The translations under genes were made by a program, and so were the position numbers. This document shows, in pieces, positions 16,736-24,176 of a stretch of DNA of 36,843 nt. The DNA is taken from assembly GCA_913009315.1 (NCBI GenBank), contig CAJVZA010000012.1:1-36843 (forward strand), read 5' to 3'. This DNA comes from an uncultured Hippea sp. Lineage in GTDB: Bacteria; Campylobacterota_A; Desulfurellia; JAADFJ01. How positions within the stretch are numbered: position 1 is the stretch's first letter; each line of letters starts with the position of its first letter. Under the pieces are notes generated by a model. The model was not told the DNA's origin. It searched no databases and worked only from the letters and a program-made list of their open reading frames with translations.

Positions 16736-17623
16736 TCAAAATGAGGAACGCAATTGATTTTTAATATATCTTTTGCATTTTTTGTTTATTAGTAATTTTT
16801 GCAGTTTTTTAATTGCGGCAGCATAAATTTTACTGATATTTGATTTGTCGCATTCAAAGCGATTCGCTATTTCGTCTATTGCCAAAACATTTTCACCAAA
16901 CACTCCAAAGCGCTTACTGATTACAAATGCTTCAATTGGCGTTAATTGACTAATTAAATATTTTGTTATTTTCATGTAAGTCTTTGTGCTCAAATTAGTG
17001 TCATTCTTTGTATTTTCAGCGTAAGAGTAAGAACAAGGAATATTTTCTAATTGATCTTTACTTATATTTATATTTTTAGGATATTTATTTACCGTTCCGG
17101 TTATCACTATTTTTTTAGTTTGAATTTTTATCGTAATTTTTGTTTGAACAAATTTAATATCATATCTAATTGAAATAAGAAAATTGTTTATGCTGCCGAT
17201 TGCAGAAGATGACTTTGTCGAATAAATATTTTTATATTGTATGAATTTGTTAGATTTGATTATATTCAGAAGAATATCTCGATATTCATAATTAATATCA
17301 ACAAAAAATGAGATGTTAATAATTGGATGAAGAATAGTTTTAAAGATTATATTCCTCGCTTGAATATATGTGTAAGTTGAGAGACTTGATTTGGATTGAT
17401 CAAACTTGTTTTTTTGTTTGATTTCGCGATATGCGATATAAACAATTTGGCTTATTTCGTTGTAAAAATCTGCGTAGCTGCCAATATTGTAATAACAAAA
17501 ATATTTATTTGACAATTTAACTATTATTTTTTGCATTGCATTTACAGTTTGCACATTTTTGTTTTGTTCAAACAAAAAAATGTTTTTGATTTCGGTATTC
17601 TGTATCAAAAAATCATGCTGCAT
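16736..17623 (-). CDS. Sigma-70-like regulatory protein
   Basis: A 295-residue, very Lys/Ile/Asn-rich protein. The C-terminal 60 residues look like sigma-70 region 4: QLTPIEAFVISKRFG, then DEIANRFECDKSNISKIYAAA and a helix with IKKLQKLL, i.e. the HTH that reads -35 boxes. An upstream segment (AYREIKQKNKFDQSKSSLST then YTYIQARNIIFK) resembles the end of sigma region 2 (core binding, -10 recognition), although it is degenerate. It lies between the replication origin and the tra operon, same strand, 86 bp before traL. I infer a positive regulator or alternative sigma factor for transfer genes. The start is uncertain: this ATG has GGAG about 13 nt upstream, and the frame is open further upstream. 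Confidence 0.6.
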   Translation of the reverse strand: MQHDFLIQNTEIKNIFLFEQNKNVQTVNAMQKIIVKLSNKYFCYYNIGSYADFYNEISQIVYIAYREIKQKNKFDQSKSSLSTYTYIQARNIIFKTILHPIINISFFVDINYEYRDILLNIIKSNKFIQYKNIYSTKSSSAIGSINNFLISIRYDIKFVQTKITIKIQTKKIVITGTVNKYPKNINISKDQLENIPCSYSYAENTKNDTNLSTKTYMKITKYLISQLTPIEAFVISKRFGVFGENVLAIDEIANRFECDKSNISKIYAAAIKKLQKLLINKKCKRYIKNQLRSSF

Positions 17624-17833
17624 AATTATGCGTGAACTCCTACAATCCAGGCAGCATTTTTTGCCAGCGGCAGGCAAAAAGCTCGCAGCGCCAGCGGGGC
17701 GGGGGTAGGGGGTGGAGTCTTTTGGCCGATGTTGGTGGGTTTTCTGAAGAGTAAATGAAAAAAAGATGGGTATTTTTTTTCTTTTTTGCCTATAAAAAAA
17801 GCGTGCCTAAAGCAAAGCCTTTTTTTATTAGGC

Positions 17834-17874
17834 TCTATAGAATCTCTATAGAGAGATCTATAGACCTCTATAGA
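17834..17874. repeat. Four phased TCTATAGA palindromes
   Basis: The perfect palindrome TCTATAGA occurs at 17834, 17845, 17857 and 17867, i.e. centre spacings of 11, 12 and 10 bp. Two copies are extended to CTCTATAGAG (17844-17853, 17866-17875). Near one-turn phasing places all sites on one DNA face, suggesting cooperative binding of a dimeric protein next to the iterons. Confidence 0.75.
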
Positions 17875-17883
17875 GACGTGGGG

Positions 17884-18026
17884 TTTGACGGGCAAAATTG
17901 CCAATTTTGATGTCCTTTGACGGGCAAGGTGATGTCCTTTGACGGGCAAGGTGATGTCCTTTGACGGGCAAGGATTTTGGTCATTGATGTCCTTTGACTG
18001 GCAAGGTGATGGGGTTTGACTGGCAA
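17884..18026. repeat. Six iterons of TTTGAC(G/T)GGCAA
   Basis: The 12-bp core starts at 17884, 17916, 17938, 17960, 17993 and 18015. Four copies have G at the variable position and the last two have T. Spacings are 32, 22, 22, 33 and 22 bp, close to three or two helical turns. The three central copies are embedded in longer identity including gatgtcc before and gg after the core. This is the signature of Rep-binding iterons; the Rep-like gene ends 50 bp away. Confidence 0.85.
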
Positions 18027-18076
18027 GGTTATATATCGAATTAATAATAGTCAGTATATTATAATCAACCATATAA

Positions 18077-19246
18077 TTATCTAATAAATTTGACATTATT
18101 TGTCCCGCGATATTCAAAAGTTCTGTTTTTATTGTTGTATGTGATTCCGAACCGTGCCAGATCTGCTTTATATTTTGATATATACTCCAATGCACTTCTT
18201 TGCATTCTTATATTTTCAGTCGGGTATCCGATTGTTTTCATCAATTTCATAAATCCAATATGTATTATGGTCCCTTCGCCGATGACAATTTTATGCGTCA
18301 TAAAAAAGTCGATGATTGATAGAATCAACGCTGACCCTTCGCCTTTTATATTCATTAGTTCATCGAGCCGTTTGTCATAATTCATTGCAAGATTCGAGTA
18401 AAAATAGTTTTTGTATGCGCCTGACAAGATAATCCTGCATGAATTGTCTTTGTTCCAGCCGATTGAGTCAATTATGTGAAAACTTATTCCCTCTTTGTTG
18501 TCTTTTGTACTTACAATCACAAAGGTATCAGCTATTTCTTTTAGCGATTCAATCAGCTTGTTTCTTGCTCTTCCGCCCCACCTCATTCCAAGTCTTTTTG
18601 CTATTCCGTATAAACTAAAGTTTATTGATGCAGTTGGGTGTTTGTCTTTGTCTTTTGCAAACCTTGCATTCCTGCCAACTTCCGAGCAAGATGCCATGAC
18701 CAAATCAAGAAGCATCTTATGCCGTTGAGTAAGGAGTCTGTTACGGGTTTCTATTGTGCCATATTCAGTATCCCTGATTAGTATGTTTTTATTTTTTACA
18801 AATTCTTTATATATCTTGCTTTTTGAACTGACTTTGTTAATCGGTAAAAACGGACATGTACGCAACAGTTGAAGCGGATACATCGAGGAGCATAGTTTTT
18901 TTAGAGGAGCAGCCGGATCTGTGCTTTCCTGCGGTTTTTCCGGCGCATCGGATGTCGATGAGTTTAGCTTATTTTTTCTGCCTTTTCTGCCTCTTTTTTC
19001 TGTCGGTTCGATTACGATAGGGATATCTTCCCGTGTCGGCTCGCTTATCAGGCGGATATATATTATATTGCCATCTGATGTTCCTTGTACTATTGCTTCG
19101 CTGCCGTCACGGAATTTTTTTGTGAATCTGGCGCCGATTGTTTTGCTTTGTTTTTGATCATCAATTTGAAAAAAGCCGTTTTCATCAACATACAGCTCCA
19201 GATCTTTGTTATCAGTTGTATATTTGATGATTTTCGTGTAGCTCAT
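18077..19246 (-). CDS. Putative replication initiator (Rep)
   Basis: A 389-residue soluble protein. The N-terminal 120 residues are a small beta-rich module, then a basic Ser/Pro linker (RGRKGRKNK). The rest shows winged-helix-like features: NRLLTQRHKMLLDLVMASCSEVG, FSLYGIAKRLGMRWGGRARN and LIESLKEIADTFVIVSTKD. This pattern is what plasmid initiators of the TrfA/RepA winged-helix type show, but I do not recognise a precise family. The assignment leans on context: its 3' end adjoins an iteron array, and it is translationally coupled (ATGA) to a primase-helicase. It would bind the iterons and open the AT-rich region. A transcription regulator is the alternative. Confidence 0.6.
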   Translation of the reverse strand: MSYTKIIKYTTDNKDLELYVDENGFFQIDDQKQSKTIGARFTKKFRDGSEAIVQGTSDGNIIYIRLISEPTREDIPIVIEPTEKRGRKGRKNKLNSSTSDAPEKPQESTDPAAPLKKLCSSMYPLQLLRTCPFLPINKVSSKSKIYKEFVKNKNILIRDTEYGTIETRNRLLTQRHKMLLDLVMASCSEVGRNARFAKDKDKHPTASINFSLYGIAKRLGMRWGGRARNKLIESLKEIADTFVIVSTKDNKEGISFHIIDSIGWNKDNSCRIILSGAYKNYFYSNLAMNYDKRLDELMNIKGEGSALILSIIDFFMTHKIVIGEGTIIHIGFMKLMKTIGYPTENIRMQRSALEYISKYKADLARFGITYNNKNRTFEYRGTNNVKFIR

Positions 19247-21234
19247 ATTCTTACTTCTTCCAACACTCCGCCGGTTATTTTTTTGGCATAAAACGGATCC
19301 AGCGGCGGGGCATAGTTTAATTTTGTAAACAAAACCTTTGCGTGAAATTTTATTTCTTCTTCTTCTAACATTAGCCTTTGGGCATCCTCATCCGTCAACG
19401 ACTGTATTTGCATTACGAACCTGCTGTTATCGACGAGAGCTGTCGCTCCCCTTGCGGCAGTTGAATCCGATACACCATTGAGCAGCGCGGATTTCGAAAT
19501 GTGGTGGAGCAGCAGAATCGATGTTCCTGTGTTTGCGGACACCGTTTCGATTATGTTTAACAACGCAGCCATATCGCTGTTGCCGTTGCCGTCAAGTTCA
19601 TGTATTCTTGACAGAGTGTCGAGAATAACGAGTCGTTTACCTTCCGCAAACCTCAAGAGCCAGTCGATCCAGCGATGATTCGGCTGAATGCCTTTGATCG
19701 TTTTTTTGGCAAGATTAAAGCCTTTGCCGACTATACTTGTTATCGTCAGATTGTCGTAAATTGACTCAAGCATCTGATCAAGCCGATGTAATTGTAATTT
19801 ATTTTCATGCCCATCATCATATTTTTTATAATACTGCAAGATTGCTTTTGTCCTGTATTTTAGATTGATAATCGGGTCCTCAAGACTTACATAGCCAACC
19901 TTACCTCGTTTTTTTCCGGTAAATATTCCAAACATATCAGCATATTTTGTTTCATCCGCAACGCAGGCTGCAAACTGCATTGCAAGGAACGATTTGCCGA
20001 TGCCGCCTGTTCCAAGAAACAGTCCTACTGTTTCCGTTTCAAATCCGTGCCAGATCCAGTCGATTTCAGGCAGGTCTTCGTTTAGCAGGTTGGATAAGGA
20101 TATTTTATCATCCGTGTTTGTTATACTGTTTTCCTTGTAAACTATTCGTTTCAGGTTGCAGGGTAAAACTTCATACTTTTTGCGAAGCTCTTCCTGGCGT
20201 TTTTCGTCAAGCTGTCTTGCATATTCTTTCAGAGTTACGATTTTTAAGTTCCGGATGATCAGATTTATCTCATCCTCGCGCTTGTCTTTTAGCAACTCAT
20301 CAAAATCTTTTGCTTCGTATCCTGTTTGTTTGCATACAATGTATGTTTTCTTTTTGTCAATTTTTGTTTGTAAAAGATTTTCCGCTGTCTTTTGTCCTGC
20401 CTCATCCCAATCGGGTGCCAGGACAGGAATCCTGTTGTGGGCCGCTATTCTTTTTACGATTGATTCTTTGTAGTTTGATGTTGATCCGAGGGCAATTGCG
20501 CTCATACCGTTTGCCGCCAGAGCGAGGGCGTCAAACTCGCCTTCCGCAACAAATATGAGTTCGGATTCCGGTGTTTCCTTTTCCTGCTGCGTTATTTCGT
20601 GGAAGCAGAATGCACCATTATCGTCCGTGACTTTCACGGTCATAAAATCTTTTGAGAACGGCTTGCGCATGTGAAGTTTTGTTACATGTCCGTAGCTGTC
20701 GTCGTAAACGAACACAATGTAATCGCTGTATTTTGCAATGTTTTCGAGTTTTTTCTCAAAATCGAAATCGGAACTTGATTTGAAGCCTTTTTTTAGCAAA
20801 CCAATCGGCTTACTTTTTATGAACTTGCCGATATTTGCTGTATCAATTCGCTCTTTTAAGTATCCCCTCGCTGTCATAGCAGCGGTATCTTTTTTTGCAA
20901 AAAGCTGATCCTTGAATGATTTTGCAAGTTCGATTGCCCGTTTGTTTTGCGTAAGCTGGCGTTTGATTTCAGGATTGTCTTTGTCTTTTGTTACATCACC
21001 GCTAAGCGTTTTCAGTGTGCCTGTAAAGCCGCAGGCGAAGCAGTAGAAGAATGCCCGGCCATTGTCTTTTCCGAGTGAAACAGAAAGCGAGGGGCTGCGA
21101 TCGTCATGCTCAGGGCAAAGTCCCTGCGTGTGCTGTCCGAAATAGCTTTGCCGGCGCCAGGCAAAATTGTGGTCGGGATATTTTTTTTCAAGAGCGTTGA
21201 CCAATCTTCCTAATTCATCTATTTGGTTGGGCAC
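19243..21234 (-). CDS. Primase-helicase fusion (CHC2 zinc, Toprim, RecA-fold)
   Basis: A 663-residue replication protein. A zinc-binding primase domain shows Cys40-x2-His43 and Cys65-x2-Cys68 (CPEH, CFAC). A Toprim domain follows with EGEFDALALAANG and the acidic APDWDEAG. The C-terminal half is a RepA/RegA-like hexameric helicase: Walker A GTGGIGKSF near residue 415, a VGYVSLEDP strand, Walker B RLVILDTLSRIHE, and SILLLHHISK. Similar fusions serve plasmids, phages and ICEs. It should prime and unwind element DNA from the neighbouring origin. The start is GTG preceded by AGGAGG. The stop overlaps the rep start. Confidence 0.88.
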   Translation of the reverse strand: MPNQIDELGRLVNALEKKYPDHNFAWRRQSYFGQHTQGLCPEHDDRSPSLSVSLGKDNGRAFFYCFACGFTGTLKTLSGDVTKDKDNPEIKRQLTQNKRAIELAKSFKDQLFAKKDTAAMTARGYLKERIDTANIGKFIKSKPIGLLKKGFKSSSDFDFEKKLENIAKYSDYIVFVYDDSYGHVTKLHMRKPFSKDFMTVKVTDDNGAFCFHEITQQEKETPESELIFVAEGEFDALALAANGMSAIALGSTSNYKESIVKRIAAHNRIPVLAPDWDEAGQKTAENLLQTKIDKKKTYIVCKQTGYEAKDFDELLKDKREDEINLIIRNLKIVTLKEYARQLDEKRQEELRKKYEVLPCNLKRIVYKENSITNTDDKISLSNLLNEDLPEIDWIWHGFETETVGLFLGTGGIGKSFLAMQFAACVADETKYADMFGIFTGKKRGKVGYVSLEDPIINLKYRTKAILQYYKKYDDGHENKLQLHRLDQMLESIYDNLTITSIVGKGFNLAKKTIKGIQPNHRWIDWLLRFAEGKRLVILDTLSRIHELDGNGNSDMAALLNIIETVSANTGTSILLLHHISKSALLNGVSDSTAARGATALVDNSRFVMQIQSLTDEDAQRLMLEEEEIKFHAKVLFTKLNYAPPLDPFYAKKITGGVLEEVRI

Positions 21235-21249
21235 ACATCCTCCTTTTAT

Positions 21250-21426
21250 TTATTTTTGTTTACTTTTTTCAAAAATACGGATAGGAATATCGATGATTTG
21301 AAGGACAATAAACGCAGGTATAGTAACGGGCAATGAGGCTATAATTAGTAAAATTGAGATGAATAGGATAATGTTTTTGGGATGCGCGCCTCTGGCGGGG
21401 CGCGCCCCGTTTTTTTCCCCCGTCAT
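21250..21426 (-). CDS. Possible 58-residue membrane protein
   Basis: An ATG 5 nt after the stop of the double-HTH gene opens a 58-codon frame ending 15 nt before the primase start. The first 17 residues are basic and hydrophilic (TGEKNGARPARGAHPK), followed by a long hydrophobic stretch (NIILFISILLIIASLPV to LQIIDIPIRIF) and a basic end. It could be an inner-membrane peptide. Caution: codons 7-16 come from a GC-rich palindromic patch (ggggcgcgcccc) unlike the surroundings, and no good Shine-Dalgarno precedes the ATG, so translation may begin elsewhere or not at all. Confidence 0.4.
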   Translation of the reverse strand: MTGEKNGARPARGAHPKNIILFISILLIIASLPVTIPAFIVLQIIDIPIRIFEKSKQK

Positions 21427-21431
21427 TGCGA

Positions 21432-21920
21432 CTACATGACTTTGATTTTTATGGTTTTTGTTTTGAAGTAGTTTTCAAGGTCTTCTTTTGCGTATAAAAC
21501 TTTTCTGCCAAGTTTTCTGTATGATATTCCGACCTTTCGGCAACGCTGCTGTGCAAGATATTTTGCTGACATGCCATAATAGAATGCAACTTCCTTCGGG
21601 GTGAAGAACTTTTTGAATTTTGGGTCGAGATATTTGTCTTTTTTCTTTTGCTTATTGCCAGAGACACGCATCTTGGGGGCGGATATTGGTATGGTAATGC
21701 CAAGGTTCTCTTTAACCCACTCAACCACCTTTCGTGATTGCTGATCGCCTCGTATTGTGCGTGAGACAGATGCCGGAGACATATCGAGCATTGTGGCAAT
21801 GTCTTTAATCTGAATGTTTTTTTTGAAGAGAGCAATACGGATGTCTGAATATACGCGTATTGCTTTTTCTTGAGATTCTGATAAACTTTTTCGCATGTTT
21901 AAATCTTGTTGTAATTTCAT
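21432..21920 (-). CDS. Double-HTH protein, XRE-like plus excisionase-like
   Basis: A 162-residue DNA-binding protein. Residues 17-70 look like an XRE/Cro-type HTH (IRIALFKKNIQIKDIATMLDMSPASVSRTIRG). Residues 108-155 form a MerR/excisionase-type HTH (FTPKEVAFYYGMSAKYLAQQRCRKVGI, then RKVLYAKEDLENYF). It is first in the leftward operon that runs through the primase and rep, divergent from the repressor gene. It may activate or repress that operon, or act as recombination directionality factor. A -10 box ends 7 nt before this ATG, so either translation is leaderless or it begins at the in-frame ATG 24 nt downstream (21896). Confidence 0.65.
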   Translation of the reverse strand: MKLQQDLNMRKSLSESQEKAIRVYSDIRIALFKKNIQIKDIATMLDMSPASVSRTIRGDQQSRKVVEWVKENLGITIPISAPKMRVSGNKQKKKDKYLDPKFKKFFTPKEVAFYYGMSAKYLAQQRCRKVGISYRKLGRKVLYAKEDLENYFKTKTIKIKVM

Positions 21921-21955
21921 AATCGATAGTATATACCCATTATTTCATAATTCAA
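21909..21955. promoter_or_regulatory. Divergent promoter/operator region of the control switch
   Basis: Leftward: TTGAAT (21955-21950), 16-nt spacer, TATACT (21933-21928). Rightward: a weaker TTGTAA (21909-21914), 17-nt spacer, TATACC (21932-21937). Two identical TTTCATAAT words lie at 21915-21923 and 21943-21951, 28 bp apart, flanking the promoter cores. They are the best candidates for operators of the XRE repressor transcribed rightward. Overlapping promoters would give the mutually exclusive expression expected of a lysogeny-type switch. Confidence 0.55.
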
Positions 21956-21971
21956 GGTTTTTGATGAAAAA

Positions 21972-22580
21972 ATGAGTATAAAAGATAGACTTAAAATCTT
22001 AGCCAATAACTTAGGAATAAAAATTACGGATTTTTCTAAGAAAACCGGTATCCCATATAGAACTTTGCAAAATTATTTTTTGGGAGAAAGGCAGCCTTCT
22101 GCTGAAAATCTACAAAAAATAGCTACTCAATTGGGTGTAAATGTTAATTGGCTTCTCACCGGTGAAGGTGAGATGTTAAAGTCCGATGCTGTTAATACCG
22201 ATAAAATTGAATCTGCCGGCATGCCTCAAGATTTTATTGATAAACTGAAAGACGATCTAAGAAACAAAGATGACAGCTTTTTTGCGTCTCTGTCAATGAG
22301 CAAGGATAGAATACTCGATGTACTTCTTGGAAAAGTAAATTTAAAACGGGTTGAAGTTATCGAACTTGCGCGGAAGCTTAATCGATCGCTTGATGAATAT
22401 ATGTATCTTGCCGGTTATGTTCCTGATGTGTTCGATCGGGTGTTAAAGAATCCCAAAATGATGGAATCACTGCGGACTGCCGGTAATCTGACTGATCAGG
22501 AGATAGACCAGGCTATCTATGCTTTTGCAGATGTGATGAAAAGGTTCGAAAAAGATCAGAAGTTAAAGAAAAAAAAGTAA
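21972..22580 (+). CDS. XRE-family repressor (ImmR/CI-like)
   Basis: A 202-residue repressor. Residues 1-62 are a canonical HTH_3 domain (LKILANNLGIKITDFSKKTG, then TLQNYFLGERQPSAENLQKIATQLGVNVNWLLTGEG), ending in the WLLTGEG motif typical of phage-type regulators. A second HTH-like stretch (DRILDVLLGKVNLKRVEVIELARKLN, about 116-145) follows. The C-terminus is acidic then basic. There is no LexA/S24 autoprotease domain, so induction would need an external protease, which the next gene supplies. The gene is divergent from the double-HTH gene. A weak AAGG precedes the ATG. Confidence 0.85.
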   Translation: MSIKDRLKILANNLGIKITDFSKKTGIPYRTLQNYFLGERQPSAENLQKIATQLGVNVNWLLTGEGEMLKSDAVNTDKIESAGMPQDFIDKLKDDLRNKDDSFFASLSMSKDRILDVLLGKVNLKRVEVIELARKLNRSLDEYMYLAGYVPDVFDRVLKNPKMMESLRTAGNLTDQEIDQAIYAFADVMKRFEKDQKLKKKK

Positions 22581-22602
22581 CATAGCTGGGGGGTAATTAC
22601 TT

Positions 22603-23067
22603 TTGAAAACTGCGAGATTAGCTGCAAGACAATTATTGAAAAATTATAGCTTTATTGATTATGTTACCAATTTGTATGCTATTGCCGCTAAAACAGGCAT
22701 TGTAATATACAAAACAGATAAATTGCCGGATAATGTTCTTGGCTCAGCAAGATTAACAAACACAGGTATTTGGGTAATCGTTGTAAACAGCAATCAAATT
22801 TTTACAAGACTAAGATTTACAATAGCTCACGAGATAGGTCATATTGTCTTAAATCATTCTCATTCGGAATATCATTTGGCAACGCCGCATAACACATGGC
22901 AGGAACGGGAGGCAAATATTTTCGCGTCGGAATTATTAATGCCTGTTACGAAGTTTAAGGATTTATATTTCAACCGACATATCACAGATGATTTGGATAT
23001 CGCGAAATACTTTAAAGTTTCAAAACAGGCAGCAGACATAAGAATAAGTGAAATCACAGGTAAATGA
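22603..23067 (+). CDS. ImmA/IrrE-family metalloprotease (antirepressor)
   Basis: A 154-residue zinc metalloprotease of the ImmA/IrrE (COG2856) type. The zinc motif HEIGHIVLNH is visible at about residues 77-86, and the downstream EREANIFASELLMP (about 103-116) gives the third ligand Glu and the family helix. It starts at a TTG after GGGGGG, 22 nt past the repressor stop. In ICEBs1 and related elements ImmA cleaves the ImmR repressor after DNA damage or quorum signals to start excision and transfer. The same job is inferred here. Its stop overlaps the recombinase remnant (ATGA), so excision functions probably once followed directly in the operon. Confidence 0.88.
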   Translation: MKTARLAARQLLKNYSFIDYVTNLYAIAAKTGIVIYKTDKLPDNVLGSARLTNTGIWVIVVNSNQIFTRLRFTIAHEIGHIVLNHSHSEYHLATPHNTWQEREANIFASELLMPVTKFKDLYFNRHITDDLDIAKYFKVSKQAADIRISEITGK

Positions 23068-23168
23068 ACGTAGGCATCTGGATAAGGATTTCTACCGATG
23101 AGCAAGCTCGCGGTGAATCGCCTAAACGTCACGAGACAAGAGCCAGGATGTATGCCGAGATAAATTAA
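23064..23168 (+). pseudogene. Truncated serine recombinase (34 codons left)
   Basis: The ATG overlaps the protease stop (ATGA). The first 33 residues are a serine recombinase N-terminus: VGIWIRISTDEQARGES with the catalytic Ser9 and conserved Arg7, then PKRHETRARMYAE. The frame stops (TAA) straight after, where full-length proteins continue for hundreds of residues. A short frame at 23229-23297 (VSKQVMEIQLKAIDSELL) could be a leftover of the C-terminal coiled region, but is too short to be sure. The enzyme cannot be active. The element must use another integrase, is fossil, or was reshaped at this edge. Confidence 0.8.
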
Positions 23169-23411
23169 AAAGTGTATGCTATATGCAATATCAATCTAAC
23201 ATGACGTGTTATGTAAAATGTTCAGTGTTTCAAAACAAGTTATGGAGATTCAACTCAAAGCGATAGATTCTGAGCTTCTTGCGCTTAAAATCTAACCAAA
23301 ATTTTCGATATTAGGATACAAATAGGATACAAAAACAAAAAGAACCATTAAATTTCTTTTTTTTCTTTTCCCTTTTGCTCACAAATCTTGTTGACATATA
23401 AGGGATTATTG

Positions 23412-23488
23412 TGGTGCCCTTGACAGGAGTCGAACCTGTGGCACAGGGATTAGGAATCCCTTGCTCTATCCATCTGAGCTACAAGGGC
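23412..23488 (-). tRNA. tRNA-Arg (anticodon CCT), CCA encoded
   Basis: Minus-strand cloverleaf: acceptor GCCCTTG/CAAGGGC, D arm GCTC/GAGC, anticodon stem AGGGA/TCCCT with loop TTCCTAA (anticodon CCT, reads AGG), T arm ACAGG-TTCGACT-CCTGT, discriminator A, then encoded CCA (23414-23412). All stems pair without mismatch. The 3' end faces the conjugative element, the usual geometry for element insertion at a tRNA 3' end. Confidence 0.96.
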
Positions 23489-23792
23489 ACGAGGGCTATC
23501 CTAAAACCAATTTACAGTTTGTCAACAATATATGAAAATTTTTGATAGTTAATGCAGAATAAATTTGTTATTTTATTCTGCTGCAACCATAGTTGATTGT
23601 CTTTGAAAAAATGTGAAATAGATTTGTTGTACGTTCTTTCGTTGCCTGTAAAGCTTCTGACAGTCATTTTCTGATAAATCAGAACCGCTGCGCAAACATC
23701 CACAGAAGCTTACCTTGTCTATGAAAAACCTCATAAAAAGCTGTGAATCTGCTTATCGCGCAGTGGTCTCATAATCAATCCGGCGGGTTTAT
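23489..23792. other. Intergenic region with partial dispersed repeats
   Basis: No convincing gene is seen. It carries two partial, oppositely oriented copies of the dispersed repeat seen at 30348 and 36696: a diverged minus-strand copy at about 23676-23711 (cttctgtgga...gcgcagcggttctgat when read on that strand) and a plus-strand copy at 23741-23772. A 63-codon minus frame across it has no family features and is not called. Confidence 0.5.
23741..23772 (+). repeat. Partial copy of dispersed repeat
   Basis: Reads ctgtgaatctgcttatcgcg followed by cagtggtctcat. It matches the inner half of the copy at 36696-36784 (reverse strand, ctgtgaatctgcttattgtg then cagtggtctcat) with two differences. The AACCGGTT end is missing here. 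Confidence 0.7.
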
Positions 23793-24176
23793 TTATTTAG
23801 CATCATCAATAATTTTAATCATCGCCTGTTCTACCTCTTTTGCGGATGTTTGAATCTTCTCCACATTAGATAAAGCTGCCAGCAGCAGAGTGGGCTTTAG
23901 CGTTCCAATTTTTGTTGTATTACCTTCACGGTATACGGAAATTCTGCACGGAAGCGCCATGCTTACACTCATGTCGCCTTCCAATACTTGTTTTGCTATA
24001 TAAGGATTGCACAGCTCTATTAATTGGCACTCAGGGCCAAAAGCCACACCCTTTTTTTCTATAGTTTCCTTCATATCATGAACACCGAGAACACCATAAC
24101 CGTTTTTCTTTATTGCTTCACTAAGATCGGCAACAGCTTCTTTAACAGACTTAACAGTTTCAACAATATATTTCAT
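23793..24176 (-). CDS. DUF302 family protein
   Basis: A 127-residue cytoplasmic protein of the DUF302 family (PF03625). Family features: YIVETVKSVKEAVADLSEAIKKNGYGVLGVHDMKETI near the N-terminus, CQLIELCNPYIAKQVLE, and the MALPCRISVYREGNTTKIGT core. Function is not established for the family. The start is the ATG with GGAGG 6 nt upstream; a longer frame adds four residues without support. It stands alone between the tRNA and recG. Confidence 0.85.
   Translation of the reverse strand: MKYIVETVKSVKEAVADLSEAIKKNGYGVLGVHDMKETIEKKGVAFGPECQLIELCNPYIAKQVLEGDMSVSMALPCRISVYREGNTTKIGTLKPTLLLAALSNVEKIQTSAKEVEQAMIKIIDDAK

Larger units (their letters stand above)
17624..18076. other. Putative iteron replication origin (oriV)
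   Basis: A 450-bp non-coding block between the Rep-like gene and the sigma-like gene. In order from high to low coordinates it holds a 50-bp nearly pure AT stretch (18027-18076, suited to melting), six iterons (17884-18026), four phased TCTATAGA palindromes (17834-17874), a dyad with T-runs near 17794-17828, a G-run track (17696-17714) and a hairpin TTTTTGCC/GGCAAAAA (17658-17680). This is the usual layout of an iteron-controlled plasmid origin. No perfect DnaA box is seen. A 189-codon frame across it is a repeat artefact. Confidence 0.7.

Noticed and set aside
17626-18195. A 189-codon minus-strand frame.
   Set aside because: It runs through the iterons and palindromes and into the rep gene; its peptide is just the translated repeats (CPSKDI, PVKGHH), with no family features.
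23512-23703. A 63-codon minus-strand frame next to the tRNA.
   Set aside because: No ribosome site or family resemblance, and it overlaps the partial dispersed repeat.
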